Shown here piece after piece: positions 13,601 through 32,695 of a stretch of 64,000 nt of DNA (position 1 is the stretch's first letter; each line of letters starts with the position of its first letter). The stretch is from Scatophagus argus (Eukaryota > Chordata > Actinopteri > Scatophagidae). The notes below the pieces were generated by a model that was given only the letters and a program-made list of their open reading frames with translations, was not told the origin of the DNA and did not search any database. A program made the position numbers and the translations under genes. The DNA is taken from NCBI RefSeq assembly GCF_020382885.2, contig NC_058508.1, positions 9,213,917 to 9,277,916 on the forward strand, written 5' to 3'.

Positions 13601-13877
13601 GAGATATCTGCAATTTATTTTATTAAGACTGATTGAAGTGACAAACCGATGCTTCAAGATGCTCTGTATTCCACAGACTTCAATAATTAACACGAGGATG
13701 GAATTCATTGTCACAAAGTCAGTATCTGAATAGATTTTCTACTGACTGACTGCCTCACAAGACAAGACTGGTTGCTAAAAATCAGTTCCTGATCAGTACT
13801 CACGGCTTGATTTTGTTGGAGAATCTGTGCCGCAGGATGAGAGCAATGGTGGTGAGGACCGCCATAGTGGTGCACAT
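10683..13877 (-). CDS. prcd: Photoreceptor disc component (prcd), three small exons
   Basis: Exon 1 (13877-13804) encodes MCTTMAVLTTIALILRHRFS and then NKIKP. It matches the start of mammalian PRCD, which begins MCTT followed by a hydrophobic stretch and R-R-F-(A/S)-N-(R/K)-(V/I)-x-P. Mammalian PRCD is a ~54-residue rod-outer-segment disc protein; its Cys2 is palmitoylated, and C2Y causes retinal degeneration (established knowledge). Cys2 is kept here. Exon 2 (10934-10884, acceptor CTGCAG, donor GTGAGT) and exon 3 (10782-10683, acceptor TTTTTTCAG, stop TGA) join in consistent phase to give about 74 residues. The tail shows only weak likeness to mammalian PRCD, so exons 2-3 are less certain than exon 1. 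It lies directly beside cygb, as in human 17q25. The ORF is too short for most gene finders. Confidence 0.75.
11394..11419. repeat. (CA)n microsatellite
   Basis: About 13 CA units lie inside the long prcd intron 1 (10935-13803). The rest of that intron shows no exon. Around 11640-11900 it has repeat-like sequence that I could not classify. Confidence 0.9.
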
Positions 13878-13899
13878 AGTCCTACCCCCAAAGGACCTC

Positions 13900-15141
13900 C
13901 TGCTTTTGGGACTGATAGTGTTTTAGGGCACTGAGACTTCTCCTCCCATTGAAAGGCTTGAATGGTAAAAGGCAGAGTTTGTGGTGTAACAATCTTGACT
14001 ATTCCTGTCTTCAGTCTTGGCTCTGACTCATGATTGAGGAGATTAGCTGACAGGATTAGCCAGGATCAAGGAGGGGGTTGGATCTTAGTGGTTGAGCCCA
14101 GGTAAACAGAGCATGCTGTTTGTTTCTATTCTGAAAACAACCCACTGTGCCACCATGTCATCAGCAAGGCAAGCCACAACCTTGAAATTGTCTTTTATTG
14201 TCAAGACGGGGCTGAATTTCTTAAGAGGATCTGATGAAACTGGCTTTGAGTTTACAGTATGGATTAGTTGACCAATCAAATTACCATATATCTGGATAAA
14301 GCAAATTCACCAATGGTTGAGTGCAGAGTTCAGACAATATATTATGAAAAGAGAGAGCACAATGGGATAAATGGGGGTATTTCAGCAGCTGAGGCGCTTA
14401 TACTTAGCACTGCTGACTCAAGCAGAGACGGAGAAAGGGAGCAGCAGGCCAAGTGAGAGAGAGAGGAAACGTCTAATTTTGCCAACGCAGTCATGAGCTG
14501 AAATGCTGGGGAATCAGCATACCAGAAATACAGAGTATGTTTAAAAGGATTCAACAACGTGGCAGTAAGATCATGGGTTTTTCTTCTTTCTTTTTTATTT
14601 CAAACTTTGTTAAGTACAGATACAAAGGTGAGTCATAATGAAAAATTGTAAAATCATCCCAATTAACTCTTAAAAATGCAAAAAAATAAAAAAAAGATGA
14701 TACAATTTAGGTGATACAATTTACAATTGTATTCAGACCAATAAAAGAAAACATCAGAAAAAACATGATATTTAGAAATAATAGTACTTATATGTGCAGT
14801 GTAGTGTATGTATGTAATGGCAGTTTTATACACATTCAGCAGAAGGCACATCCAAGTCAAATGTGACCTCTTGTCCACTTTTGGTTCATTTTTGCATTTT
14901 ATTCTTTTTTCTCTCCCCCTTAAAATGATTTGGTCCTTTACACCAACAATTAATAAAAACAAATTAGATAGAACTTTAATATTTTACTTCACCCCTTCTC
15001 TCTCTCTGTCCATGTTTAGATTGTATATTTACAATACATTAAACTGTATTCCTCATGATAAGTCAGATAACCACTGTGAAGATACATTGTTTCCCTTCAA
15101 AAGTCTTACAAAGCTGATGGCCCAAAAATTTCTCCAGGTAC
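13900..15141. other. prcd-cygb1 intergenic / cygb1 3' UTR region
   Basis: No coding exon is recognised. An AATAAA on the minus strand at 14903-14898, about 240 bases past the cygb1 stop, is a candidate polyadenylation signal. The stretch is otherwise AT-rich and unremarkable. The prcd promoter would be expected just above 13880. Confidence 0.4.
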
Positions 15142-21449
<6,308 letters not shown>

Positions 21450-22215
21450 CTGGGAACACAGTTGTGCAGAGCTGAGCGCATGCAAAAGGCAGGTCTCTGA
21501 TCTGAAGTACCCTCTCATTCAAAATAAACACTAATTTTATACCCTTTTTCTTGTTTGTGTCTCTTTCTTGGTGAGAGAGGAAGAAAGCCCCTTTTTCCCA
21601 GTGAGAATCTTTGTTCTCCACCTCTGCTGAGCGAGAGTGTGACTGAAGAACAGGCTGAAAAAACACAAGAAACACACGCAGCGAATGAGGAGGAGCCTCT
21701 GTACTCTCTCTCTTTTATACTCTCCTCTCTCTCTTTCTCTCTCCCCCCCCATGCACCCACCCACCTCACCTTTGTAGGTGGTGTTTCATGAAAACATGAT
21801 GAGATGAGGAAACAAATCCTCAGTAAGAGAGTCTGATACATAATGTGTGCAATGTGTGAACATGGATCCAATGTAAGATTATGAGGTTAAAGTAAGATAA
21901 TGGAGCACACTCTGACCTTTTTCCTCCCTCGTCACTATGCCAGACCATGTAGAAGATTAACCCGTAATGATATTGAATTTCTCACAAAGCCCTGCTGATG
22001 TAGATGTAAAAACACTTTGCAGACTGAAAATTAAACAGCGTGACATCAATCAGAAATAGGGCAACCCACCAATATATCTAACATAATACAGGTGGTATCA
22101 GCGTGTTTTCAGTGCGTTTTTCTATTTTTTTTTCATTATAGGCACACACCCACAAGACACCCACTGTACACTTTTTCAAAAGCGTACATTTTTCACCTTT
22201 GTTGTGGCACCAGGA

Positions 22216-22247
22216 ACTCATATCTTGTGTTCTCACAAGATATGAGT
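22216..22247. repeat. Perfect 14-bp stem, 4-base loop hairpin
   Basis: ACTCATATCTTGTG at 22216-22229 is followed by TTCT and then its exact reverse complement at 22234-22247. It lies about 770 bases upstream of the cygb1 start codon. No T-run follows that would suggest a terminator. Confidence 0.8.
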
Positions 22248-22699
22248 ATTTGTGTTGTTTGACAGTGGGCTGGGTGAACAGGGCCAGTTAGTCAGGAATC
22301 TGTCAGTTAAGTTCATGTGAGAGAAAATACAAAAACAGTGAAGAGACACCTGATATTGTGAGAAAAGTTAAGACTGAGGTGTTATTTACTGCCTTAGTGG
22401 GGAGGTACAGTGTCAAGTAGGTGTCAGAGCCATGTTAATCATTGTCAGAGTCCTTGAAAGTATACCATTAACAATCAAGTTGGTGAAAAAAGCTGTGCTT
22501 AAGGTGGACACATCTCCTTTTTGGGATTGCTGTGTCTCAAATGTCTCAGCAGCCCTCCTCAACTGCAGTACAGCAGGATTATACCCAGTTAGCTGATCGC
22601 ATTGTAAATATTATAATACACTGAGAGTATTGCCTGTTTAGGTACGGAGTTGTGTGGTTCTGCAATGCTTTGTTGAGTTTTGACGTTGATTTTGGTGAT

Positions 22700-22960
22700 T
22701 GGCAGCAGTTATTAGTTAGCATTTGCACTGTTTACCTCCTACTTGCACTATACTTCCACCCTGCACTACCTCACCTTTGGACTACCTCCAGAACCATATT
22801 TATTTTATTTTACTTATCTTATTTTATTTTGTTTTACCTTATTCTATTATATGTTACTCTTTCTTCCATTCTATGTTTGCATCAATCCCCAAGGCAAATT
22901 CCTAGTATTGTGAAACTTCTTCACTTACAATGGCAATAAAGACAATTCTGATTCTGGTTA
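22700..22960 (+). repeat. Probable LINE 3' fragment ending in AATAAAGACAATTCTGATTC
   Basis: Short phrases of the GCACT/CCTGCACTACCTC kind lead into an ATTTTATTTT-rich tract. The end is CAATAAAGACAATTCTGATT, the typical 3' terminus of truncated fish LINEs with an ATTCTG-type tail. The 5' boundary is approximate. Confidence 0.5.
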
Positions 22961-24500
22961 AGCAGGCGGGGATTGTTTCTCTGGTTCTGGGTGTGTGCAT
23001 GGGGAAAGAGGGGGAGAACGGGGGGGAGTGCGAGAGAATCTGTGGGGCTGAGTAGTTGGTGTGTGTTGGCGTAGGCTACGCCCCACAGTAGCCTTTGTAA
23101 ATCTGAAGAATAAAAAAGAGACCCAGCGAAACCAAGTAGTCTTTTATGTGTGATGCTACAATATTTTAACTTTGGTTAAAGGTGAACATAAGTCCATCTA
23201 AGGCAGTCCCAATTAAAAACAACAATATTAGAGTTCTAGTATTAAGCTTGTCATTGCACTGATTTCTCATTATGAAACCAGATGGTCTAGGATCAGATAG
23301 TGATGGTCAGATCAGCTCGTAGTGGATCACACAAACAAGGACACTTATCCTAACATCAACTTGATCTGTTGGTTCTAGTTTCTGTTTCTGCAGGAGAACA
23401 CAGTGGCGTTTTGCCTTCTGATTATATCTGAATAATGTGGGTCCACACCCACAATGTAAATTCAGACAATAGCTCACATGGTTCGTGCTAAAGCTTTGAC
23501 CTAATCTCTTCAGACAAACAAAGATCTAAAGAGCTCAATATGTTAAGTCCAAAGACATTTATCTCTATCCTCAGAAGATCCAGGGCTACTAACTAATGAC
23601 ATCTAGTGGACAGCTGGCGTCAGATAAAGCAGTTTTTGAGATAACTGTAATATCGGAAGTTTATGTTAGTTATTTATAGAAAAAAAATCTGTTATTTATT
23701 ATCTATTAGAAAGCTCTAATAGATAATATATATGTATATATAAATATATACACACATATAATACACAACCTAATACATAAATTACACTGATTTGATCTCA
23801 TCTACACTTAAAAAGATCCATGAATTTTTTGATTAATTTTTCATCCATCATCTAACAAGCCATTTAAGATGACAAAATGTCCTCAACAGATTTAAGGCTA
23901 ATTGCGATCTCTAATTGAGATCTTTTAATCGTACTGGATTAAAAAGGATATCAAGCATGTGTGTCATCAAGATAGAATTTACAATTTATATAGCCTGTTA
24001 AAACAGACAACTTAAATAAAACGAAAGAAAAAGAAATAGCACCTTGCGGCACAAAAACGTCAAAATCAGGCATTAAATTGTATCTTTTAGCAGAAAACCA
24101 CGCACACTGATATTCAACAAAACTTCTGTTCCGCAAAGCGTAGCTAGCAAGACTGACCCAAATCAGACCCCGTAGTTCTAATTGTAGGCAGTTGTTAAGC
24201 TACAGTGCTACCTCAGTGACAGGTATCATACGTTTGTCGGCCCGCAGTCGGATAAATTAGTAGAAGAAAGACACTCATTCATTTTTGTTTCGTAGATGCA
24301 CTGTATCTAAGTGTATATCGCAAACTGAAGGCAGTTTCGTTTAATTAGCTCATCTAGCAGGTTAATGTGCGGTAGGTAGCTAGCTAGCAAGTTAGTTGAC
24401 GCCATAAGAGGAAAATCGGAAACTTAACGCGGTGGTCAGTTGATAACGACAGTGCCGCTGCTGCCAGTGTCTGGGAAATAAAACTAAAACGAGTACCAGA

Positions 24501-27500
24501 ATGAATGTCGCTAAAAGTGGCTATCGTGTCTTTTCTGCAAACTCCTCTGTAGCGTGTACAGAACTAGCCAAGAAGATAACGGAGTAAGTTAAGCACCATG
24601 TTACATTGTTTTTGACATTCATTTAACAAAGTTACCTACTGACTGCTTATTTACTGTGAAAGAAAAATACTACTGTACCTTACGCCGTTGAATAGCATCC
24701 AGCTATTCAATATCATGTGACCAGGGATTTTTTTTTAAATTTAGCTTTGAACACTACAACAAATATTACTTGACGCTTGGTCATGGTGCATCATGGGACA
24801 GAGGGGTTGTGTGACAGCTGTTTGCCAACAAGACTCTGTGTGGTCATACATTCAACAATGTTGTACTAAATGTGTCATCTATGTGAGACATTGTCAACTA
24901 ACTTTGGATTTATTCTGTAAATGTCTGCTTTTGTTTTACAGACGGCTGGGAGTCGAACTGGGCAAGTCCGTGGTCTATCAGGAGTCTAACAGAGGTCAGG
25001 AGAATATTATGGATTTTTGGGTAAAAAAATATGTATTGTTTTTGCTCTTATATTATCCTAAAAGAGTCATCTCATGAAATTAAAACGCTTTGAATTAACT
25101 GTGCGGCTTGGGATTTTAGGGTTTGGGTAGCATTAGTCTCACCAAATATGAAACATAGCGATCCTTTTGTACTGCACATGAAAGTCTGAGGTGTGATACA
25201 ATAAGCTATCTTGTCTCAGAATAAGATTAAACAGAGCTAGTGTACGTGTTCACATTCAGGTCCATTAAGAAGTTATTGACCTGGGATGCCTGGAATGTTT
25301 TGAGTGTTTTTGGAGATGAATCTGATGGACGATGTCCATTTTTTTAAACAAGGCATCGGTCCACACAATTGCAGTGTGCACTGCATTACATGCAGCACGA
25401 ATTGACAGATCAGATCACTTCACTATGTTTTTGGTATTATGAAATGTAAAGGTCTTTAAGTTTTATTAATGTCTGTATTTGAAAATGAGTCACCAAAAAA
25501 GTGTGGAATGTCATCATAATAAGAAAGTGTGAAATTAAGATGCACACTGGGCTAAATTAGCTGACTGAGTCCTCGTGTTTTTTCCCCCATCACAATAGAA
25601 ACTAGAGTGGATGTGAAAGAATCGGTTCGTGGACAAACTATCTTCATCATTCAGACCATACCACGGTGAGTAATAAAGAGGCATGCCCTTTGAATTGCAA
25701 CATGGATTTTAAAAACGAATGTCTAAGTTCAGCACAAATTCAAATGGATAATAGTTTTCTGATGCAGCTATCGATTTTGGTCAGGTGGAATGCAGAGAGG
25801 CCATATACAGTATGTGGATGTGTAATAGAGGATTGGCCACCTGGAGCACTGGGAATTTTCCTGGCTGCCTGTGAGATAACTGGGGAAGATCAAACACAAT
25901 ATATAGACATTTTAAAATAACTCAGCCCCTGCTTAAATAGAGGTAGCCAAGGCCTGTGCCACTGTTTGGCCCAGCCTGCTGGACCCTCCCTCTCAGCCAC
26001 GAGCTTTTGTTCCAGTCCATTCTATTCAGCCTTGCCCCTTTCCCATATCTAGGTTAGGTGAGTGAATTTAGAACATTTGGATAAACAGTAGAATGTAACA
26101 AGAAAAACATAAATGTGGTGCTGAAGAGAGAGAAGAAGCTGAAATCTCTTAAGACTAATGCCACTAAATATTGTAAAATAAGAAATTATTCACTGGGAGC
26201 TGTTACAAGTTAATCATCTGAATCTACTAGCCTGAAGGCACTGGCGGCTGAGCAGCCTACTAAGCCCTGTAATACCAGTTCACTGTTTGTCAAAGCTTTG
26301 CCGGTTTAGCTGTAAGACAGTGAAAAAAAAAACAAAAAAAAAACTTTTGTTCAAACATGTTAAACATAAATGGTTATGATTATTATGATTATAGCGATTA
26401 AAGTGCCAATTACATGGTAGCCCTGTCATTAGAGTACAGTAGCAATGGTCATGTGTGGAGTGGTGCTGGAAGCTCATAATTTTACACATTGTGTTGTTTA
26501 TTTAGAAGGTGTCAAGGGCCTGACTTGGTATGACTTTTTGCACAGCTCACATGTCCTTTTTAATCTGTTTTATTTACACTACCAGAGATGTCAACACAGC
26601 CATCATGGAGCTGCTGGTTATGGCCTATGCCCTCAAGACCTCCTGTGCAAAGAACATCATTGGAGTCATTCCATACTTTCCCTACAGCAAACAGTGCAAG
26701 ATGAGAAAGAGGGGCTCGATAGTGAGCAAGCTGTTAGCTTCAATGTTAGCTAAAGCAGGTAAAGAGGACAATGAATGAATGTCAACTTGTGATGTGTCTC
26801 ATTATCCCTCACCATCATGTTCACACAGAAAAATATTTGTGTATTTTGCTACTCATGTGTCTTTTTACCCCAAAGGATTAACACACATCATCACCATGGA
26901 CTTGCATCAGAAGGAGATCCAAGGTTTCTTCAGCTTTCCAGTGGACAACTTGCGTGCCTCCCCTTTCTTGATTCAGTACATCCAAGAAGAGGTGATAATG
27001 CCATTTGAATGTCTACTGTCAGTCAACTGTACGTTAAATATTGATAGTCAGTCTGATAGAAACACTGACATCTGTTTCCTTCATTCTGTCAGATTCCTGA
27101 TTACAGAAATGCCATCATTGTGGCAAAGTCCCCATCAGCAGCTAAGAGGTAAATGATTGACGGAACTATTCAATGATACAAATCTGTATATAGATAGATG
27201 CAGTAATGTCTGTCACTAAATATGTGTACATGAAAGAAGGTGTAGTCTGTCTTTTCTCTTGTTTTTTTCCAGGGCTCAGTCCTATGCAGAGCGCCTGCGT
27301 TTGGGTCTGGCTGTGATTCATGGCGAGGCTCAGTGTTCAGAGTCCGACATGGCTGATGGAAGACACTCCCCACCGTGTGTACGCAACACAACTGGACATA
27401 CAGGGTTGGAGCTTCCTTGTAAGAACACACAACTTTGTAGAGCCCTGCTGGTGTCTTTCAGGTTTTTTGTGTAGATTTGTAGGTGCAAAGCTTGATCTTA

Positions 27501-30500
27501 CCTACAGAAAACTCTCTGTTTATTATTTCTCACAGTTAGTTGCCTTTTTATTTGTCACACTATGGTCAAATTCAACAAGAAAGTTCTTATAATTTCTGCT
27601 AGTTTCACTGCTTTCATAATATAAATCCTGCAGACCTCCTAATACAGCTCCTATTTGTGCTAACCTGTTTCGAGCCTTAGATTCTGCTGTTACTCACTCA
27701 TACCATCAGCCATACTCCCAAGAAAATGACTTTTGTGTTATTGCATGTTGTAATTCCACAGATACACTACTTGTACTCACGTTGCATCCTGTGCAAGCTG
27801 CAAGTCCTGTATTACAAAGAGTGACCTGCTTAATAATCATAGGATTAGACTGCCTGTTTCTTGGCACATACTTTAATTTTAAAATATTTATTTTTGGTGA
27901 GAAATACTAACATGACTCTGTCATATAGTTTTCAACATATTTCCAGTGTTAATTCCTGGTAAGGCCATTATATAATAATATCAATATTGTGTCATTGGCA
28001 AATGACTCCAAAGTATTTGCATCCAGTATTTGCATTATTATTTAGTAAAAATATTTTTATTCTTACCTGGGTTTTTATTCACACCCTTGACTTAAAAAAT
28101 CCTCCCTTGGAACAATAATTCATAAACTGCATCAACCACAGAAAGACTTTTTGTTTTTAAAGTTTGTGCTGATGAGAAATTTTAAAAAAAATTCCATCAA
28201 CCTGGTGAGAGGATTTTTCAGGTCTTGGCATCATGTGTTTGTCATGTCAAATATTTGTGCATTTGTGTTAATGTGGTGTTTATTTGTTGGTAATAGCAGG
28301 CAAACAACAAGCTCCGTTCCCTGGCATAGAGCTCCCAAGTACGACCGTAAACATAACCTACACCTGACTATAAAATGATTCCTCTTCAAGTGGTTCCTCA
28401 AATCGTGCATGTGTGGAAAAAGGGTTTGTGTTGCATCTTGTGAAAATACAGTCTGGATTGAGGAGGGGGAGCTAGTGAAAAAAAGCACAGAGTTATTAGT
28501 GCACAGACAATCTGCACTGGTGAAAACTTGTCGGGCCAATTTGCTACAGTGTGTTCTGTGTCATAAGCTACTTGCTTGGCATGTTTGTCATTAAACAAGC
28601 AGCTCTGATGTTTACTGCACCTTTCTAAGATTCCAGACAGCTTGTTCTACAAGATGACCAAACCCCTCTTTGTTTTGTTGTGTTCTGATTTTCTTTTGAA
28701 ATCCACAAATCACTCCAGAACCATGCCAAACATTTTTTTGTTTTACTTTTTACTTAAATATCTGGACTCATCTTGCCAATCAACACATAGTTCACCCATT
28801 ACAAACCCGCTCGTAAAAACCTGATTAACATTTGGTCATAACTGCATGTTACAACAATAAAGCATGTTTTTGAAACCTAACATCTAATGATGGGGAGAAG
28901 AAGCATTACAGATTGAATGGTTGGTACTTTAAGCTTTAAAAACAGCCCAAAACACAGTTTTGGTTTGCAGCTTCAGTGATAATAGTAGTCTTGAAAGCAG
29001 ATCTTATTTTATAACATTAATATTTAGTGTAGTATTATTTTTATCTCTATGGTAGAAACTTCTGGATTGCTGTGCCAACCTGTTGAAATATTTCATTAAG
29101 CTGTTAAATCTACCAGAGGATCAAGTTGATTTTAATAGGTTTTATTGACAGCATCTTAAATGATTTTTAAGATACCTGACCAAACATTCCTCAGGTAGCT
29201 TGCTGCAGTATCCCAGCAAGCTGTAAAAACAGATTTTTGAGAAGTGTTTGTACTGCTAACAACATGGCTTTTGCTGTTTTTTGGTTAATAGGTTAATAGT
29301 GATAAAAGTCTGAATGTGACACTGCCAGGTTTTCTGATGCTGTGAGACTCACGGTATTCAGCAAAGTGTTGTGCAAGGCATGCCCCTCCTTTCTCTGCTT
29401 CTTTATACTTTTCCCTTCACAATCGGCTTGGCTGGCTGATTGTTTACCAGTTGATTGTTTCCTTATATCCTTTCAGTGACTACTTTTACTTGCAAAACAA
29501 TATTTCAAATGCAGCTGTGCTTTTTGAAAATTGAAAAATATATTTAACGGGTAGACATTTAAGTATGCTACATCGATTCAAATCCTCGTCTGATTTTAAA
29601 GCTTTGAGCGCACTGCGTAGAGTAGCTCATTTTAGCCTGTCACACGTTGTTGTCCTCAGCATGTTATTTTATAATGTTTCTAGCTAACTTTTGTTGTGGC
29701 AGGTTGAAAAGGAGCAAAGTAATTGGTGCTGACGAGAATTGCATTAATAAATGTGTAGATGCTTTATTGTGGTAATCGACAGCTCAGAAGTACTCACAAT
29801 AACAACATGAAGCTTCCTAGATGTGAGTAATTAAATTTTATGTTTTGCTGTGTGATGCTGTTCCGAAAAATGCAGCTGTTGCATCTCCTGCGACTTGCAC
29901 GCGAGATGCAGTCTGATTGTTGTTTGCATGTAAAAGCAGTCGTTGGCAACAATGATGTTCGACTGAGGACCCCAGAACATTGGCAAGTGTGTATGAAGAA
30001 GCCCTCATCAGTGCTTGTCAGCCACTGTTGTCCTGTGTGAAAAAAGACTGTCTGGTGCATATTGGTTCATATGCAGACTGCTGCCATATCCCTGCCACAG
30101 CCCAGGCCTGAGGTTGTGTGTGTCCACATGGTTATACATTGCCTTCTGATTGGGTATCCTGGGCAGAAAACCTTCTCATTTGATTTTGCATGGCATGTGC
30201 TGTACTAAGTTTGGCATTTCCGTTAAATCTCCTGGGGTAGTTGGGGTACAATGGGGGGAAATATTTTTGACTTTTAATTGCCTTTTTAAATTTAATGCTG
30301 CATTTGGTTAGTCTAACAGAACTTCAACAAATCATTACTTAAATCAAAAATATCCCCGTGAATTTGGGGTGCAAATGAGCCTAAATCGCAAAAACACAAA
30401 ACAAAACAAAAACATTTTCTCAACCCATTTTACCCAATCTACTACTGTGATTTACTCTTGATTAGGTGAAAAGCAGCACACATAACCTCCTCGGTGGGTT

Positions 30501-32160
30501 CTCGTAGGTAACTGGTTCTGCTTTCCTTTGCAGTGATGATGGCCAAGGAGAAACCTCCCATTACTGTAGTCGGAGACGTGGGAGGGAGAATTGCCATCAT
30601 TGTGGTAAGATGCTGTGAATTCCATTTCTGTGGCCTGTGTGCTGCTGTGCCATAATAACTCTCTCATAGTTCTGATTTACATTAAAAGTGCTAAAATCAT
30701 TAATTTACTAACACTGTAAAAGCCTCCAATCATTTACTGTATGACTTTAATAATATCACTTAGACTAGTGTGAACATTTTCACATGTTAAAGTGAGGCTG
30801 TGTAAGTAAAAGTAAAAAGTAAAAACACTTTCCTCCTCTGACACACTAAAAATAGCTTTTAGTTGTTCATGCTGACATTGGCAGACTTCAGGTGGATGTC
30901 CTTGTATAGCAGACATTATTATTTTAATTCACTGGGTTTATTTTGCAATTATGTGTGAAACAGAGAGGAGGGGGGTGTTAAGTTCAAAGCCACAGACTGT
31001 ATTTTTCTTTCTTCTTCCAGGATGACATCATAGATGATGTTGGAGACTTTGTTGCAGCTGCAGAGATCCTGAAAGAGAGAGGAGCCTATAAGATTTATAT
31101 CATGGCCACACACGGCTTACTATCCGCTGATGCTCCGCGCCTCATAGAGGAATCTGCTATTGATGAGGTGAACTCGCTGTTTTTAATAATTCGTGAAAAA
31201 GTCATTGCTATATTAGTCATTACTGTTGAATTTGAATGAAAATATTTTGTCCCTATCAAATATCAATAAGGAAGCAAAAGGAGAAGTAATGGTAGAGGAA
31301 AAATGCCAAACTGAAGAACTTATTTGAAACCAGTATGAAGTGTTTTGTTCATGAGTTCTCATTTAGTGTTTATGAATATAATGTAAGAGAAAATACTTCC
31401 TCCCGGTGTGAACATGTTTCAGTTGAATTGTTATGACAGGAAATTAGTTGTAACTAGAACAAGGAATGGACCATTATATCCAGAAGTTTCATATCTGCAA
31501 ACTAGCAGTTTCTGTTTTCAGTTCCTCCTAATTGTCCAGGATTCGGAAAACAGTAGTTGGAGTTTAGATTAAATTTAATATTTGTTTTTGAAAATGTTGT
31601 TTTGTTTATACTAATTAACATATTACTTAAGATATTACTTGTGAGATCTGCTGTATTGGAAGTCATTCAGTATGGATTCAGTCTAAAAATTTTCATACAT
31701 ATTTGTATTTATCCAACATGGAATGTGGAAAAGTTTTAGCTACCAAGACTTGACAGTAAATGTGTGTTGCCCATATATCTCCATCAATTCTCTCTTCCAA
31801 ATTCCTGTAAGCATTTATTTATCTCTGTTTTTTTTTCTGTTTCTGTTTTTTTTTTTTTTGTTTATTTGCACCAATGAATGCAATAGTGGATGCTGCCTTG
31901 AGTTCCCTCATTCTAAGTGTTTCTATCATCAGTACCAAACTGTGAAAGTTACCTGCTTCATCTCATTAAGTCTAAACACAATCTATGGTTTGTTCCCTCA
32001 GGTGGTGGTGACCAACACAGTCCCCCATGAAGTGCAGAAGCTACAGTGTCCCAAAATCAAGACTGTGGACGTCAGCATGATTTTGGCTGAGGCCATCCGC
32101 CGCATACACAACGGAGAGTCCATGGCCTACTTGTTCCGCAACATCGCCGTGGACGATTAG
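24501..32160 (+). CDS. prpsap1: Phosphoribosyl pyrophosphate synthetase-associated protein 1 (prpsap1), complete
   Basis: The protein is a non-catalytic relative of PRPP synthetase that binds PRPS1/2 and restrains PRPP formation for nucleotide synthesis in the cytosol. Exons: 24501-24583, 24942-24994, 25599-25665, 26586-26758, 26876-26991, 27093-27148, 27273-27418, 30534-30604, 31021-31167, 32002-32160. All junctions are GT/AG and in phase, giving 356 codons plus TAG, the same length as human PRPSAP1. It starts [20 protein letters not shown] and ends [12 protein letters not shown], near-identical in pattern to the human protein. The family-specific linker around residues 205-232 ([18 protein letters not shown]...) distinguishes it from catalytic PRPS enzymes. 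The pyrophosphate-loop-like segment [19 protein letters not shown] is kept. PRPSAP1 rather than PRPSAP2 is chosen from the N-terminus and from the cygb/prcd linkage. Intron 7 (27419-30533) holds nothing I recognise. Confidence 0.97.
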
Positions 32161-32695
32161 AGAGAGTCGGAGACTTAGCACTGAGGTGGGTCTGACAGTG
32201 ACTGAGGGCACTTCCTCCCAGTGCTGTTAAAAGCATGATAATGTCATGTCATGTATGTTGGCTTTACAAACATCCTAATTCTTTAAAACAAACTGACATT
32301 CTAAGAATCACCCAAAGTTATTTAACTTCACATCAAAAGTTGTTAAAATGTTTTCCTTTTGTAATGCTGTGAAATGCCTCTTGTTCATGTTTAGAAAAGA
32401 TGATAAAAGAGCAAACAGGTATTTTGATGCATTCATCAAGTTCTGAAGCCTTGACCTTTGTCTTGCTGCTTTTGTTGATTTTCCAACTTGAACAAAAGAT
32501 GCTTTTTATTTAAAACAAAGCTGTTTTGTCACATGCTGCGGTACCTCATATCAAATGACTGAGCTTGAGCTGTAAAAAGAGAAGAGAAAAATGTGTCCAG
32601 TAACAGGACTTTGTGCTATACCAACCATTTTCAGAGGCTCATAAACCACTTTTCCACCAAGCAGTCCTGTCCAGTTAAGTTTGTTACACAGTTTT

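Larger units (their letters stand above)
21800..24480. other. cygb1-prpsap1 divergent intergenic region
   Basis: cygb1 reads left and prpsap1 reads right, so both promoters should lie here. Above about 24130 the sequence becomes richer in CG, which fits the prpsap1 promoter and 5' UTR. Apart from the hairpin at 22216 and the repeat at 22700, no exon or TATA box can be called with confidence. Confidence 0.45.

Noticed and set aside
21515-21871. Frames upstream of cygb1 exon 1
   Set aside because: They run through the 5' UTR/promoter and a CT-rich tract; the globin start at 21449 aligns with human CYGB.
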